Below, in pieces: positions 26,734 to 37,366 of a stretch of DNA of 64,000 bases. The stretch spans positions 1 to 64,000 of the forward strand of contig PAPD01000040.1 of the NCBI GenBank assembly GCA_002708765.1, written 5' to 3'. A program made the translations under genes and the position numbers. Each line of letters starts with the position of its first letter. Positions within the stretch are counted from its first letter, which is position 1. The DNA comes from Gammaproteobacteria bacterium (lineage in GTDB: Bacteria; Pseudomonadota; Gammaproteobacteria; Pseudomonadales; Azotimanducaceae). Below the pieces are notes generated by a model. It saw nothing but the letters and a program-made list of their open reading frames with translations, was not told the origin of the DNA and searched no databases.

Positions 26734-27755
26734 GAGTGTATGCTAATCAAGTAAAATCGTTGATCGAAGAAAAAAAATCGCGTTTATTTATTCTTAGCGG
26801 CGATGAACTCCTGCTTATGCAGGAAGCTGGATTGTTTCTTAGGCGTTCCTTGGCAGCTCAGGGATATTCGGAACGAGAAACTTTTATAGTAGAGGGATCG
26901 GCTTTTGATTGGAGTAAAGTTCTCTACGAAGAGAATAGTCTTTCGTTATTTTCGGAGAAAAAACTGATAGAAGTCAGGATGGCTACCAAAACTCCTGGAG
27001 AAAAAGGGGTTCGAGTTCTTGAAGAGCTCATGACTAGAGCTGATGAGGATACTGCTGTGATCATTGTATTCCCGAGACTGGATGCAAGAGTTTTGAAGAG
27101 TGAATGGTTTAAAAGAATTGAATCAGTTTCGGCTTTTCTCCAGGTTTGGCCCATCTCCGATACTGAACTCCCACAATGGATTGTTAAGAGGTTGAGGAGG
27201 TCAGGTTTGAATGCGAGTAAAGAAGCCGTGGCGGAGCTTGTCGAGAGGACCGAAGGAAATCTGCTTGCCGCCTCTCAGGAAATCGAGAGATTGAGGCTTA
27301 CGGTGATTGACCGAGAAATTACACCCGAGGACATAAAAGATAGTGTCAGCGACCATGCTCGTTATGACATTTTCCGATTAGTTGATGCTGTATTGCTTGG
27401 TGATAGCGTTAGTTCTTTAAGAATATTAGAGAGCCTGCGGGCTGATGGAGCAGAGCCACTTTTCATATCCAACATGTTGTCAAGGGAATTGAGAATATTG
27501 GAATCCATAAAATTTGAACTCGGTACTGGAAAAAACTTTACCGAAGCCTTCCGAAACGCGAAAGTCTGGGAAAAAAGAAAAAAACTTGTTTCTTCTTCTG
27601 TTAGGCGACTCGAACTAAATGCTATTCGGCAGATGCAGTTGTTGACGGGACAGATTGACCGGATCGTAAAAGGGGTTGAAATAGGAGATCCATGGAGAAC
27701 AATTCTGGATCTCGTTCTCGCAATGTCCGGTGGCAGGACATGCATTACTAGTTGA
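26730..27755 (+). CDS. holA: DNA polymerase III subunit delta
   Basis: This is the delta subunit of the clamp loader, 341 aa, which opens the beta clamp. The family pattern is visible: 'FILSGDELLLMQEA' at the start, a degenerate P-loop, 'LIEVRMATKTPGEKG', and the C-terminal helical collar with 'DPWRTILDLVLAMSG'. It overlaps lptE by 4 bases. The nadD gene that usually follows is missing, and a convergent phosphatase gene overlaps its end by 8 bases. Confidence 0.93.
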   Translation: MRVYANQVKSLIEEKKSRLFILSGDELLLMQEAGLFLRRSLAAQGYSERETFIVEGSAFDWSKVLYEENSLSLFSEKKLIEVRMATKTPGEKGVRVLEELMTRADEDTAVIIVFPRLDARVLKSEWFKRIESVSAFLQVWPISDTELPQWIVKRLRRSGLNASKEAVAELVERTEGNLLAASQEIERLRLTVIDREITPEDIKDSVSDHARYDIFRLVDAVLLGDSVSSLRILESLRADGAEPLFISNMLSRELRILESIKFELGTGKNFTEAFRNAKVWEKRKKLVSSSVRRLELNAIRQMQLLTGQIDRIVKGVEIGDPWRTILDLVLAMSGGRTCITS

Positions 27756-28293
27756 TTTTTGTCTCCGCTTCTTCGGGTCTGGAAATCAGCTGAAGAATCT
27801 CCCCGGTTTTCTCGAGAACAGTAATAGAGCAATTATCTGGTCTGCAGGAGACTAGCAAAGTTGAATTATTTATGAACCCGACTACGGTGTTGATGACCAT
27901 AAAGTGAGTGAAAATAACCGTGTCCTCATTCAGCGAATTTATAAAAGAGATGATATTCTCTCGCCAGTTTTTGAGTTTGTCCGGTTGTTCGTCCCAATTT
28001 CTGCTTATAACTTCGCCAAGCCATTTACCTCTATCTTCCATGCTTTGGTCATCTGAAGGGATTTCGCTGATTTTTTTTTCTATAATTATGTTTCTCTTAT
28101 TGCCTAGTGCCTGAGCAGCGGTGTCTAAGGCTCTTTTCAAGGGGCTCGAGTATATCTGAAGGGGCAGTTGTCTCTTAAAAAATTCATCGAGTGAGCGGGC
28201 CTGATTAATTCCCTTCTGACTTAGTCCGGGATCTGATTCTTCCGAGAAAGAAGCTGATGCCTGTCCATGTCTTACGAGAAAGATTTTAGTCAT
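27748..28293 (-). CDS. Histidine phosphatase family protein
   Basis: This is a branch-1 histidine phosphatase (phosphoglycerate mutase-like fold) of 181 aa. The catalytic RHG motif is 'LVRHGQASA' near the N-terminus, 'YSSPLKRALDTA' follows, and the second catalytic His is in 'VIFTHFMVI'. The acid/base region 'ISEIPSDDQ' has a plausible Glu. It converges on holA with an 8-base overlap. It may act on a small phosphorylated metabolite, and the substrate is unclear. Confidence 0.88.
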   Translation of the reverse strand: MTKIFLVRHGQASASFSEESDPGLSQKGINQARSLDEFFKRQLPLQIYSSPLKRALDTAAQALGNKRNIIIEKKISEIPSDDQSMEDRGKWLGEVISRNWDEQPDKLKNWRENIISFINSLNEDTVIFTHFMVINTVVGFINNSTLLVSCRPDNCSITVLEKTGEILQLISRPEEAETKIN

Positions 28294-28483
28294 GATAAAG
28301 GTTTTTCCTTTTTGTTTGCTCGCTTCCAGTTAGCATTTTCAGTGCATAAAAGCTATTCTTTTCCGTTTCTGCCGGAAAATATCAGACTTGTACCATACTT
28401 CATCTGATTTGGATTCGGCTATTGTTTTTGGCGTGAATTAGTGGGCGTATTTTAGGAATAAAACTTAATGCAGGTGTTACACG

Positions 28484-29467
28484 ATGGTAGATAAAACGAG
28501 TGCCGACAAAGGCAATAGTCTTCCGGACATCCAGGTCGATGTTAACGAAACTTTTGGATTGGACGTGGAATTAAAGGTGCCTGGCTTTTCAGACGCCAGC
28601 GAACATGTTCCGGTGATAGACGAAAATTATATTTTCGATACTGAAACGACTCTCGCTATCCTGGCAGGGTTTGCCCATAACAGAAGATGTATGGTCCAGG
28701 GCTACCATGGAACCGGTAAATCAACCCATGTCGAGCAAATAGCAGCGAGGTTGAATTGGCCGTGTATTAGAATAAATCTTGATAGTCATGTGAGCCGGAT
28801 CGACCTGATAGGAAAGGATGCGATTGTTCTCCAAGAGGGGAAGCAGATCACGGAATTCAAGGAAGGGTTGTTGCCTTGGGCTCTGCAACGAGCCTGTGCC
28901 CTGGTTTTTGATGAATACGATGCGGGCAGGCCGGATGTGATGTTTGTTATTCAGCGTGTCCTGGAAGTAGAGGGCAAGCTGACTCTGCTTGATCAGAGTA
29001 AAGTAATTAGCCCTCACAGTTCCTTCCGGATGTTTGCGACAACTAACACGATTGGTTTGGGTGATCCGACCGGGCTCTATCATGGTACTCAGCAGATCAA
29101 TCAGGGACAGATGGACGGATGGAATATTGTAACCACGCTGAATTATCTAGATCACGAAAAAGAAGTGGATATAGTTCAATCAAAGCTACCCAAGACGGAT
29201 AGAAAACAGATATCTAATATGGTTTCCGTCGCAAATCTCACTCGACAAGGATTCATGAATGGTGATATATCGATTGTTATGTCTCCACGTACCGTAATCA
29301 TGTGGGGAGAGAATTCATCTATATTTGAAGACGTCGGCTTCGCTTTTCGCCTTACCTTTCTTAATAAATGTGACCAGACAGAACGTTCAATCGTCGCTGA
29401 ATATTATCAGAGAAGTATGGGAGAAGATCTTCCGGAGTCGAGCGCCGGATATATATTAGATAGATAG
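28484..29467 (+). CDS. cobS: CobS-like AAA ATPase
   Basis: This AAA+ ATPase of 327 aa matches CobS, the ATPase subunit of aerobic cobaltochelatase. It shows Walker A 'GYHGTGKST' (from about residue 73), '[20 protein letters not shown]', and Walker B 'LVFDEYDAG', all typical of CobS. The ATG start is 11 bases after a GGTG-like site. It is followed 6 bases later by the CobT-like gene. No other cobalamin-synthesis gene is in the window, so it might serve another chelatase-type or protein-remodelling job. Confidence 0.88.
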   Translation: MVDKTSADKGNSLPDIQVDVNETFGLDVELKVPGFSDASEHVPVIDENYIFDTETTLAILAGFAHNRRCMVQGYHGTGKSTHVEQIAARLNWPCIRINLDSHVSRIDLIGKDAIVLQEGKQITEFKEGLLPWALQRACALVFDEYDAGRPDVMFVIQRVLEVEGKLTLLDQSKVISPHSSFRMFATTNTIGLGDPTGLYHGTQQINQGQMDGWNIVTTLNYLDHEKEVDIVQSKLPKTDRKQISNMVSVANLTRQGFMNGDISIVMSPRTVIMWGENSSIFEDVGFAFRLTFLNKCDQTERSIVAEYYQRSMGEDLPESSAGYILDR

Positions 29468-29473
29468 CTGCAG

Positions 29474-31297
29474 ATGTCTTCTAACGAATCTACCGAGATC
29501 TTCAAACAAGCCGTGACCTCTACCATGAGAGCCATCTCGGGTAATAATGAGTTACAGGTCAGTTTTGGAAAGGGGAAACCCTACATACAGGGGCAGAGAG
29601 CAAGAGTGCCGGTCCCCGAGCAAGGTCTGTCCAGACATAAATTAGCAGCCTTTAGAGGCAAAGCAGATCAATTTGCCTTGCGAGCACGCTTTCATGATGA
29701 AACCAAACATCTAGACAATAGACCCTCTCTCAGCATTGCGCAGGAGATCTTCGATTGTGCCGAGGAAGCTCGGTTGTCTAGTATAGGTGCATATCTTATG
29801 GAGGGTGTTGGCGATAATCTTCAGGCGGAGCTCATTGATCATTGTCTCGATAAGGGCTATGACAAAATCGAGAATCAGAGTCAAGCACCATTGGGTGAAG
29901 CCTTGGGTCTTTTTATCCGGGAAAAAATTGTAGGAAGGAAATTACCAAGAGGTGGAGATGTCGTCCTGGATCTATGGCGGGATCATCTGAAGGCCTGTAT
30001 ATCGGACAATGATATGGAAGAAATTCAGAGATCTATTTTTGATCAGGATAGCTTCATTAGAATTGCTCGGAAGATGATTTCTGATCTGGGTTTGGCCGAT
30101 GATAATTCGGATTATGAAAGCGAAGATCAATCAGATGACGCGCAACAGTCGGAAGACGAAGTTTCTTCGGATTCCAGTGAGCAGGATCTGGAACAGGAAG
30201 GCGGTGGTGATAGTGATTTGTCTGACGCTATAGAGGGAGAGGTTCACGCAGACATGGATTCAGCTGAGATGGCAGATATAGAGAGTGATGAAGATGATCT
30301 GGGGTCACCTCCTGATGTTCCGTATGAACGAAACTGGTTACGACCAAAGGAGAGTAATTACAAAGTCTTTACCAGTCAATTTGATGAGACTGTTGTCGCC
30401 AATGAGTTGTGTGACCCGATCGAATTAGAACGGTTGAGGGGGGTTCTGGATAATCATCTGCAGAACTCACAGATTATAATCAGTAGGCTGGCGAATCGCC
30501 TTCAACGCAAGTTGCTTGCCCAGCAAAGTAGAACCTGGGAATTTGATCTGGAAGAAGGAATGCTTGACACAGCTCGACTAACGAATGTGATTACTGATCC
30601 GCTTCATCCTCTAGCCTTCAAAGAAGAAAAAGACATGGATTTTCGGGACACAGTTGTTTCTCTATTGATTGATAGCTCCGGTTCGATGCGGGGACGATCT
30701 ATAACGATAGCTGCCATGTGTGCCGACATTCTGGGGAGGACTCTGGAAAGATGTTCCGTTAAGGTAGAGATCCTGGGTTTTACGACCAGGGCATGGCGAG
30801 GTGGTCAGTCTAGAGAAAGCTGGCTTCTTGCAGGAAAGTCGGCTCAGCCGGGAAGATTAAATGACCTTCGCCATATAATCTACAAGTCCGCTGATATGCC
30901 TTGGAGAAGATCGAGAACGAACCTGGGCCTTATGATGCGCGAAGAGTTGTTGAAAGAAAATATAGATGGGGAAGCTTTGCTTTGGGCATTTAACCGGATT
31001 GTCGGGCGACCAGAAGACCGAAAAATATTGATGGTGATATCAGATGGTCTGCCGGTTGATAACTCGACACTTCTGGTTAACCCAAGTAGTTACCTCGAAC
31101 AACACTTAAAATATGCGATTGATCGGATCGAAAACCATTCCGATATTGAATTAGTGGCCGTCGGGATTGGTCATGATGTCACCCACCACTATAGGCGAGC
31201 TGTGACAATTACCGATGCAGAACAACTGGGAGATGCAATGACAGACCAGCTGGTTGATCTGTTTGATGAAGAATCAAACAAAAAAAACCGAAGGTAA
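29474..31297 (+). CDS. cobT: CobT-like VWA protein
   Basis: This protein of 607 aa matches CobT, the VWA partner of CobS. The N-terminal CobT domain contains '[11 protein letters not shown]'-like and '[18 protein letters not shown]' features. An acidic low-complexity stretch (about residues 215-285) follows, and the C-terminal VWA domain has the MIDAS motif DSSGSM from about residue 400. The acidic linker is a hallmark of CobT. It sits directly after cobS, and the Nudix gene starts 7 bases downstream. Confidence 0.88.
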   Translation: MSSNESTEIFKQAVTSTMRAISGNNELQVSFGKGKPYIQGQRARVPVPEQGLSRHKLAAFRGKADQFALRARFHDETKHLDNRPSLSIAQEIFDCAEEARLSSIGAYLMEGVGDNLQAELIDHCLDKGYDKIENQSQAPLGEALGLFIREKIVGRKLPRGGDVVLDLWRDHLKACISDNDMEEIQRSIFDQDSFIRIARKMISDLGLADDNSDYESEDQSDDAQQSEDEVSSDSSEQDLEQEGGGDSDLSDAIEGEVHADMDSAEMADIESDEDDLGSPPDVPYERNWLRPKESNYKVFTSQFDETVVANELCDPIELERLRGVLDNHLQNSQIIISRLANRLQRKLLAQQSRTWEFDLEEGMLDTARLTNVITDPLHPLAFKEEKDMDFRDTVVSLLIDSSGSMRGRSITIAAMCADILGRTLERCSVKVEILGFTTRAWRGGQSRESWLLAGKSAQPGRLNDLRHIIYKSADMPWRRSRTNLGLMMREELLKENIDGEALLWAFNRIVGRPEDRKILMVISDGLPVDNSTLLVNPSSYLEQHLKYAIDRIENHSDIELVAVGIGHDVTHHYRRAVTITDAEQLGDAMTDQLVDLFDEESNKKNRR

Positions 31298-31304
31298 TCT
31301 CGAG

Positions 31305-31868
31305 ATGGTTTCTTCTGATTACCGTAGGTCAATTCTGGATGATATTGAAGCTTATCAGGTTTGTTACCCAGACGAATCCGATGTAGTCAGAAGATTTAGA
31401 GATTTTATCGAAGGAAATGTGAATTGTTTTGAACGTGAACTGGATTCAGGACATCTGACAGGATCCTCCCTGTTACTTGATAAAGAGTGCGAAAGGGTTC
31501 TTCTTACGCATCATGCAAAGCTCGACAAATGGCTGCAGCCCGGTGGTCACGCGGATGGAGAAAAAGATATTGCTGATGTCTGCCTGAGAGAAGCGATGGA
31601 AGAGTCGGGTCTCGGGGATATTGAGTTTCTTCACAGGCCGATTCTGGACCTGGATATCCATTTCATTCCGTCCAGAAAAAAAGAGTCAGGACATCTCCAT
31701 TATGATTGCCGTTTCCTTTTGAGAACGAGGAGTTCGAATAATTATGTTTTGAGTTCGGAATCGAACGAGTTGGCTTGGGTGGAGTTTGATCGAGTGCACC
31801 AGTACACCGATGAGCTATCTATTCGAAGGATGATTTCCAAGGCCGTGAAGATTCTTAACAAAGATTAG
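31305..31868 (+). CDS. Nudix hydrolase
   Basis: This Nudix-fold hydrolase of 187 aa has the Nudix box 'GGHADGEKDIADVCLREAME' ending in ESGL. The metal-binding REAMEE glutamates are intact, but the first Glu of the consensus is Lys. The box is preceded by 'DKWLQPGGH', a form common in this subgroup. The ATG at 31305 is chosen because AAGG lies about 10 bases before it and the gene then begins 7 bases after cobT. The open frame upstream is inside cobT. It may clean up a nucleotide or cofactor derivative, and the substrate is unknown. Confidence 0.85.
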   Translation: MVSSDYRRSILDDIEAYQVCYPDESDVVRRFRDFIEGNVNCFERELDSGHLTGSSLLLDKECERVLLTHHAKLDKWLQPGGHADGEKDIADVCLREAMEESGLGDIEFLHRPILDLDIHFIPSRKKESGHLHYDCRFLLRTRSSNNYVLSSESNELAWVEFDRVHQYTDELSIRRMISKAVKILNKD

Positions 31869-33523
31869 AAATCACTTCCCTTTTTTTTATTTCGATTCAT
31901 GAGTAATCTTCGACGCTCCGATCTGGGATCTGCAATAGGAATCGATTTAAGGAGTTCCTTAGTGTAGGCGTCTTGAGGAATTTGCCATAACTGTTCCGTT
32001 TTCCCGTCCTCTATGACCCGTCCGGATTTCATAACTGCTACGCGGTCAGTTACAGACCTAACCACCGAAAGATCATGGGAAATAAATAGCATGGTAATTT
32101 TATGCCGTTCTACCAGATTCATAATCAGGCCCAGAATTTGCGACTGAATGGTTACATCCAGGGCAGATACTGGTTCGTCTGCTACAATGAAATCGGGTTT
32201 GATAGAGATTGCCCGTCCTATGGCTATCCTTTGACGTTGTCCCCCGGAAAATTCATGTGGGTATTTGTGGATATGTCTATGCTCGAGTCCTACCTCATCC
32301 ATTAGTTGCAGGACCTTCTCCAGTGCATCTTCTTGTTTCGCCATGCCGTGATGAAGCATCGGTTCCGCCAGGGTCTGGTAAATGGTCATCCGGGGATTTA
32401 GAGATGCGTAAGGGTCCTGGAATATCATCTGCATCTTTCGTCGAAATCGGATCAGTTCTGAATGACTCAGGTTAGTCAGATCGTTGCCTTCGAATATGAC
32501 TTTCCCTTTTTGCGGTGGGATAAGCCGAAGAATTGACCTTCCAAGCGTTGATTTACCGGAACCCGATTCGCCCACCAGGCCAAGTATTTCGCCGGGGTAT
32601 ATCTGAAGAGAGATATCGTCCACCGCTTTAACATCGCTTTCTCCGGATCCTGAGCCTCCATTAAAGATTATGCTCAGATTGGAAGTCTCGACCAGAGGGG
32701 TGCCTGTCGCCACAAATTCCTTTCCGGGTTTTCCCCCGCTCGGAATTGCTTCGAGAAGACTTCTGGTGTACTGGCTTTTTGTTTTATAAAAGATGTCTTC
32801 GGTCTTGCCCGATTCCATGGCAACGCCGTCGCATAATACTAGAACTTTATCCGCAATACCGGCAACGACTCCCAGATCATGGCTTACGAAGATAATCCCG
32901 ACCCTTTGCTTTGCCTGCAGTTTTTTTATCAGTTCTAGGATTTGAGTCTGGACTGTGACATCAAGCGCGGTGGTTGGTTCGTCGCATATCAGGAGTCGAG
33001 GTTCTCCAATTAATGCCATCGCAATCATGACTCTTTGGCGCATTCCCCCGGAGAACTGATGCGGAAAATTGTCAATTCTATTCTTCGCATCGGGAATACC
33101 GACCTCGCTCAGCAATCCTATGGCGCGGAGTCTGGAATCTCTTCTCCCGATTCGTTTGTCTGGATCGGAGTGATATATAAGCGGTTCGATCAGTTGCTCG
33201 CCTATTGTCAGGTTAGGGTTTAGGGAGGTCATGGGATCCTGGAATATCATCCCGATATCGTTTCCTCGCAGTTGCCGCATTCGTTGTTTCGTGCAATCAA
33301 ATATATTTTCGCCACCTAAAGTGATCGATCCGGATTCTATTCTGGCCGGTGGTTTCTCTAAAAGGTCCATGATTGCATGGCATATTACCGACTTGCCCGA
33401 ACCGGATTCTCCAACGATCGCCAATGTTTCGCCCGCGTTCAGAGAAAAGCTGACATCATCAACGGCTTTTGTGATTCCATTACGAGTATGAAAATAAATC
33501 TTCAGGTTCTTTACTTCTAGCAT
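31865..33523 (-). CDS. Peptide ABC transporter double ATPase (OppDF fusion)
   Basis: This protein of 552 aa holds two complete nucleotide-binding domains, like YejF and GsiA. The first domain has Walker A 'GESGSGKSV' (38-45), signature '[15 protein letters not shown]' and Walker B '[12 protein letters not shown]'. The second (from about residue 283) has '[11 protein letters not shown]', '[15 protein letters not shown]' and '[12 protein letters not shown]'. OppDF C-terminal extensions follow each. It starts 19 bases after the OppC-like gene and closes the operon. Its 3' end overlaps the Nudix gene by 4 bases, tail to tail. Confidence 0.93.
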   Translation of the reverse strand: MLEVKNLKIYFHTRNGITKAVDDVSFSLNAGETLAIVGESGSGKSVICHAIMDLLEKPPARIESGSITLGGENIFDCTKQRMRQLRGNDIGMIFQDPMTSLNPNLTIGEQLIEPLIYHSDPDKRIGRRDSRLRAIGLLSEVGIPDAKNRIDNFPHQFSGGMRQRVMIAMALIGEPRLLICDEPTTALDVTVQTQILELIKKLQAKQRVGIIFVSHDLGVVAGIADKVLVLCDGVAMESGKTEDIFYKTKSQYTRSLLEAIPSGGKPGKEFVATGTPLVETSNLSIIFNGGSGSGESDVKAVDDISLQIYPGEILGLVGESGSGKSTLGRSILRLIPPQKGKVIFEGNDLTNLSHSELIRFRRKMQMIFQDPYASLNPRMTIYQTLAEPMLHHGMAKQEDALEKVLQLMDEVGLEHRHIHKYPHEFSGGQRQRIAIGRAISIKPDFIVADEPVSALDVTIQSQILGLIMNLVERHKITMLFISHDLSVVRSVTDRVAVMKSGRVIEDGKTEQLWQIPQDAYTKELLKSIPIADPRSERRRLLMNRNKKKGSDF

Positions 33524-33541
33524 TGATTTTTCATTTTACCG

Positions 33542-34426
33542 TTAATCTATAGATGTTCTGGGATCCAGCGCATCTCGGAGTCCGTCACCGAGAAAATTTA
33601 GAGCGAAGAGCGTTAAAGATAGAGCTAGTCCGGGAAATATTAGCAGCCATGGGTACTCTTCCATTGTTTCTACACCATAGTTAATGAGCAAACCCCAGGA
33701 GCTCTGCGGCGGTTGGATCCCTAGTCCTAGAAAACTCAGGAAAGCCTCGAGCAGCATAACGTTGGGAATAGTCAGGGTTGCATAGACAATGATTGGCCCA
33801 AGCGCATTAGGAACAATATGCCGGATTATAATGATATGACGAGGCAAGCCCATAGCGTAAGCCGATTCTACAAATTCCTGTTTTCTCAGGGACATTACTT
33901 GTCCCCTCACTATCCTTGCCATCGTTAACCATTCTACTGCTCCGATCGCAAAGAAAAGCAGTAATATGTTTCTTCCGAAGACTACCATTAGAAGAATTAT
34001 GAAGATCATAAATGGTAGAGCGTACAGAATGTCAACTACCCTCATCATGAAAGCATCTACTCGTCCGCCGAGGTATCCGGCAATTGCGCCCCAGCTGATG
34101 CCTATAACTAGTGCGACCGCTGTTGCGATGAACCCGACAAAAAGCGATATTCTTCCTCCATACATTATTCTCGTTAGCAGATCACGCCCGAATATGTCCG
34201 TTCCCATAAGGTGTTGCGAAGAGGGCGGACTAGCTCCAAGCACTAGATTCTGCTCCTCGTAACCGTAGGGAGCTATCCAGGGTGTAAGAAAAGAAACCCC
34301 GCAGAAAAATATGACCAGGCCTAATCCCGCCAGGGCGAGCTTGTTCTTGCTCAACCTTACCCAGGCGTCTCCCCATAGCGAGGAACCTTTCTCGAAAGTC
34401 CCTATAAATCGTTTTTCTGAGTTCAT
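33542..34426 (-). CDS. Peptide ABC permease, OppC-like
   Basis: This inner-membrane permease of 294 aa has the N-terminal OppC_N segment and about five to six helices. The binding-protein-dependent EAA loop is present in 'ESAYAMGLPRHIIIIRHIVPN', and 'MLGTD.FGRDLL'-type wording is seen as 'LMGTDIFGRDLLTRI'. The ATG at 34426 forms an ATGA overlap with the previous permease stop. A GTG at 34471 is in frame but lies inside that gene. It pairs with the OppB-like subunit. Confidence 0.92.
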   Translation of the reverse strand: MNSEKRFIGTFEKGSSLWGDAWVRLSKNKLALAGLGLVIFFCGVSFLTPWIAPYGYEEQNLVLGASPPSSQHLMGTDIFGRDLLTRIMYGGRISLFVGFIATAVALVIGISWGAIAGYLGGRVDAFMMRVVDILYALPFMIFIILLMVVFGRNILLLFFAIGAVEWLTMARIVRGQVMSLRKQEFVESAYAMGLPRHIIIIRHIVPNALGPIIVYATLTIPNVMLLEAFLSFLGLGIQPPQSSWGLLINYGVETMEEYPWLLIFPGLALSLTLFALNFLGDGLRDALDPRTSID

Positions 34427-35361
34427 TTTTCGGGGCCATGAGTTTTGCTCTGTAGACGGGGGTTCATCCACATAGCGAGAATATCTGAAATAATGTTGAA
34501 GATTATGATCAGCCCGGCAAAGAACACGGTAGTGCCGAGAATCATGGTGTAATCTCTGTTGAAAGCTGCCTGAACGTAGAATCGCCCTAACCCTGGAATA
34601 TCGAATATTGTCTCAACGACAAAGGAGCCTCCAAGCATTCCCGCGAACGCTGGTCCGAGGAAGGCGACAACAGGAATCAACCCCCCTCGCAGGCCATGCT
34701 TGAATACGATAAGAAATTCGGGCAGGCCTTTTGCACGGGCAGTCCGGATGTAGTCCTGGGAAAGAACTTCGATCATTCCCCCGCGGGTTAGTCTGGCTAC
34801 ATATGCTGCGTAACCAGTTCCCAGCGTAATTGCGGGCAGGATCTTGTCGCCTGGCATATTGTTCCAACCCGAAATCGGTAACCACTCGAGATATATTCCG
34901 AAGAATAAAACCAGTAGGGGGCCAAGCAGAAAAGAGGGCATACAAATGCCGATCATAGCCAGTGACATAGGAACATAGTCCTGAATAGAGTTAGGCCTCA
35001 CAGCAGCCAGAACCCCGGCGATTACTCCTATGGATATGGCTACAAGCATGGCGTAGATGCCTAGTTCCGCTGTTACGGGAAATCCTGTGGCAATCAGTTC
35101 GTTAACCGTTCTTCCCGGATATTTGAATGAGGGCCCGAAATCACCCCTGAGCACATCGCCGAGATATCCGGAATATTGTTGCCACAGAGGTAGATCGAGT
35201 TTGTATTGAGCTTCGAGGGCAATAAGTACTTCAGGGGGAACTGCTTTGTCCGCAGAAAAAGGACCACCAGGAGCGCTGTGAACTAACAGGAAAGTTATCG
35301 TGATCACTGCTAATAGCACTGGTATTGCCTGAAGGATTCGGCCTAAAGCAAATCTGAGCAT
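34423..35361 (-). CDS. Peptide ABC permease, OppB-like
   Basis: This inner-membrane permease of 312 aa has six helices. The start 'RFALGRILQAIPVLLAVITI' and the EAA loop 'DYIRTARAKGLPEFLIVFKH' are typical of OppB/DppB. The start overlaps the stop of the binding-protein gene (ATGA), and its own stop overlaps the OppC-like start, so translation is coupled along the operon. It forms half the membrane channel. Confidence 0.93.
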   Translation of the reverse strand: MLRFALGRILQAIPVLLAVITITFLLVHSAPGGPFSADKAVPPEVLIALEAQYKLDLPLWQQYSGYLGDVLRGDFGPSFKYPGRTVNELIATGFPVTAELGIYAMLVAISIGVIAGVLAAVRPNSIQDYVPMSLAMIGICMPSFLLGPLLVLFFGIYLEWLPISGWNNMPGDKILPAITLGTGYAAYVARLTRGGMIEVLSQDYIRTARAKGLPEFLIVFKHGLRGGLIPVVAFLGPAFAGMLGGSFVVETIFDIPGLGRFYVQAAFNRDYTMILGTTVFFAGLIIIFNIISDILAMWMNPRLQSKTHGPEK

Positions 35362-37013
35362 CAGTCAGTTTCACCTTCAAGATAGATTTGTGTATAAGAG
35401 GGTTGGTTAAGGATGTTGGGGTCAAGATTTTTTACCGATGCATGTACCAGATTTTTACTGGTATAGGTGTAGATCGGGATAATCGGTAATTCGTCCATCA
35501 ATATCGTTTCAGCTTTTCTGAATATATCGAATCGTTCCTCATCGGTTTCCCCTCGGGGAGCTTCCTCTAGAACGAGCCGGTCGTATTCGGTATTACACCA
35601 TCCTGTCCGGTTATTTCCGCCTTCGCAGATAAACATATCAAGAAAATTATTGGGATCAACATAGTCGCCTATCCAGCCAGCTCTGGAGATCTGATAGTCG
35701 CCACTGGTTTCGCTGTCAAGGTATACCTTCCACTCCTGATTAATGAGGCTGACATCGATGTTCAGATGTTTTTTCCACATTTGCTGAATTGCCACTGCTA
35801 CTTTCCGGTGTGCCTCGTTGGTGTTGTAAAGTATTTCTGTGGGAGGGAACCCTTTTCCGTTGGGATATCCGGAAAGAGCCATAAGTTCCCTCGCTTTCTC
35901 TGGATCAAATTCTAGAGACACTGGCGGAAAATAACCTTTGGTATCCGGTGGTGTCATCGCATAGGCTGGAATCTGCCTGCCTTTTAGAACATGTTTGGTG
36001 AGCCTTTCCCTGTCTATTGTCAAAGCGAGTGCTCGTCGTACCTTTTTATTCTGGAGGTGCTCGACACGAGTATTTAGCCGATAGTAATACGTTCCCAGAT
36101 AAGGGTTTATCCTTAGAGAATGCGCTTTTTTGTTACTATAGGTTTCTATTTTGTCGATCGGAACGTCGTTAGTGTAGTGCAGCTGTTCGGCACGAAACAT
36201 TCGTTCTTCGGTAGTCCCGTTTTCTATGGGATAATAGACAATGGCGTTTAGCCTGACGTTCGCATTATCATAATAAAGTGCATTTCTCTCAACGATAATT
36301 TCGCGGTTGATCGACCACTTCTTTAACTTGAACGGTCCGTTACTGACCATGTTTCCCTCATGTGTCCAGCGCGTTCCCCGCTGGTCTGCTTTTCCAAAAT
36401 TTTCTATGGTTGCCTGATGAACTGGAAACATACTGTAGTGATCAAGAAGTTGTAGAAAGTAAGGAGTCGGATTCTCCAGTGAGACTTGCAGGGTTAATTT
36501 GTCAAGAGCTTTAACGCCCACCTCGTCGAATTCGGTCAGCTTTCCCTCGTAATATCTTCGTGCGTTTGCTATTGGAAAATACATGTACGCATATAAATTT
36601 CCCAATGCCGGTTGCAGTGCGCGCCACCAGGACCACACAAAATCATGAGCGTCAAGTGCGTCGCCATTCGACCATTTTAAATCCGGACGAAGACGAAAAG
36701 TGTAGACAAGACTATCTTCGCTGATAGCCCAGCTCTCAGCTACTCCGGGCACAGGTTCTAATGTATTACTATCCTTGCGAACCAGTCCTTCCATCAGAGC
36801 ACTGATGATGTGATGCTCTGGGACACCAGTTGCTATGTGAGGGTCAAGGCTTTGCGGTTCAGTTCCGTTTCCCCAGTGCAAGGTTCCTGTCTTGTTCCCG
36901 GATGCCACCCTGGTTTCAGGGGATTCACAAGCCGTCAAAAATAAGACAAGTGTAATCGTTCGGAAAGATGACAAGATAATCGAACCGGTAGCCGGGGAAA
37001 TAGTTTCTGACAT
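35361..37013 (-). CDS. Peptide-binding lipoprotein, OppA-like
   Basis: This periplasmic binding lipoprotein of 550 aa is in the family of OppA and MppA. The signal peptide ends in LFLTAC. The mature part has 'LHWGNGTEPQSLDPHIATGV' at the start and 'DLKWSNGDALDAHDFVWSW', which are family hallmarks. The start at 37013 is chosen because AAGGAA precedes it with a 9-base spacer. A longer frame to 37109 has no signal peptide logic. It heads the operon OppA-OppB-OppC-double ATPase and is divergent from the large TonB receptor. Confidence 0.92.
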   Translation of the reverse strand: MSETISPATGSIILSSFRTITLVLFLTACESPETRVASGNKTGTLHWGNGTEPQSLDPHIATGVPEHHIISALMEGLVRKDSNTLEPVPGVAESWAISEDSLVYTFRLRPDLKWSNGDALDAHDFVWSWWRALQPALGNLYAYMYFPIANARRYYEGKLTEFDEVGVKALDKLTLQVSLENPTPYFLQLLDHYSMFPVHQATIENFGKADQRGTRWTHEGNMVSNGPFKLKKWSINREIIVERNALYYDNANVRLNAIVYYPIENGTTEERMFRAEQLHYTNDVPIDKIETYSNKKAHSLRINPYLGTYYYRLNTRVEHLQNKKVRRALALTIDRERLTKHVLKGRQIPAYAMTPPDTKGYFPPVSLEFDPEKARELMALSGYPNGKGFPPTEILYNTNEAHRKVAVAIQQMWKKHLNIDVSLINQEWKVYLDSETSGDYQISRAGWIGDYVDPNNFLDMFICEGGNNRTGWCNTEYDRLVLEEAPRGETDEERFDIFRKAETILMDELPIIPIYTYTSKNLVHASVKNLDPNILNQPSYTQIYLEGETD

Positions 37014-37366
37014 GATTAACAATTCCTTCAAGGGAGCATTTAAATGCTGGGCTCGAGTGTAAGCAAGCTGAAGATAGAAGTGAAGTTCAGGGCGTTTCGA
37101 TTCGCGCACATCGCAGGGAAATTTCTTTTTTTGCGGAGTCAGAATAAAGTTCCAAGAGAAAAATGTCTTTTCCTAACAAATTTAGACACCTTAGATGAAT
37201 ATTTGGACAAATCTTCAGTAAAATTCAATTTTTTTGTAAATTTTTCTTCATTTTTGACGCTTAATCCTTCAATATTCTGACCGGAAAAATGTTTCCGCAT
37301 TCTTTTCGTTCTGGAAACGGGAAACAGGATTAATTTTGTTCTTAAAAATCATTTTGGGGGAAATAC
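37014..37366. other. Divergent intergenic region, 353 bases
   Basis: This AT-rich stretch separates the OppA-like gene and the 1003-residue TonB receptor, so it must hold promoters for both. I see a TTGACG at 37254-37259 but no -10 at a good distance, and GGGGGAAA just before the receptor ATG is its ribosome-binding site. A 78-codon open frame here has no start signal and is not called. Confidence 0.5.

Noticed and set aside
37044-37280. 78-codon ORF upstream of the 1003-residue receptor
   Set aside because: It has no start signal, has an odd hydrophobic composition, and overlaps the start region of the OppA-like gene.
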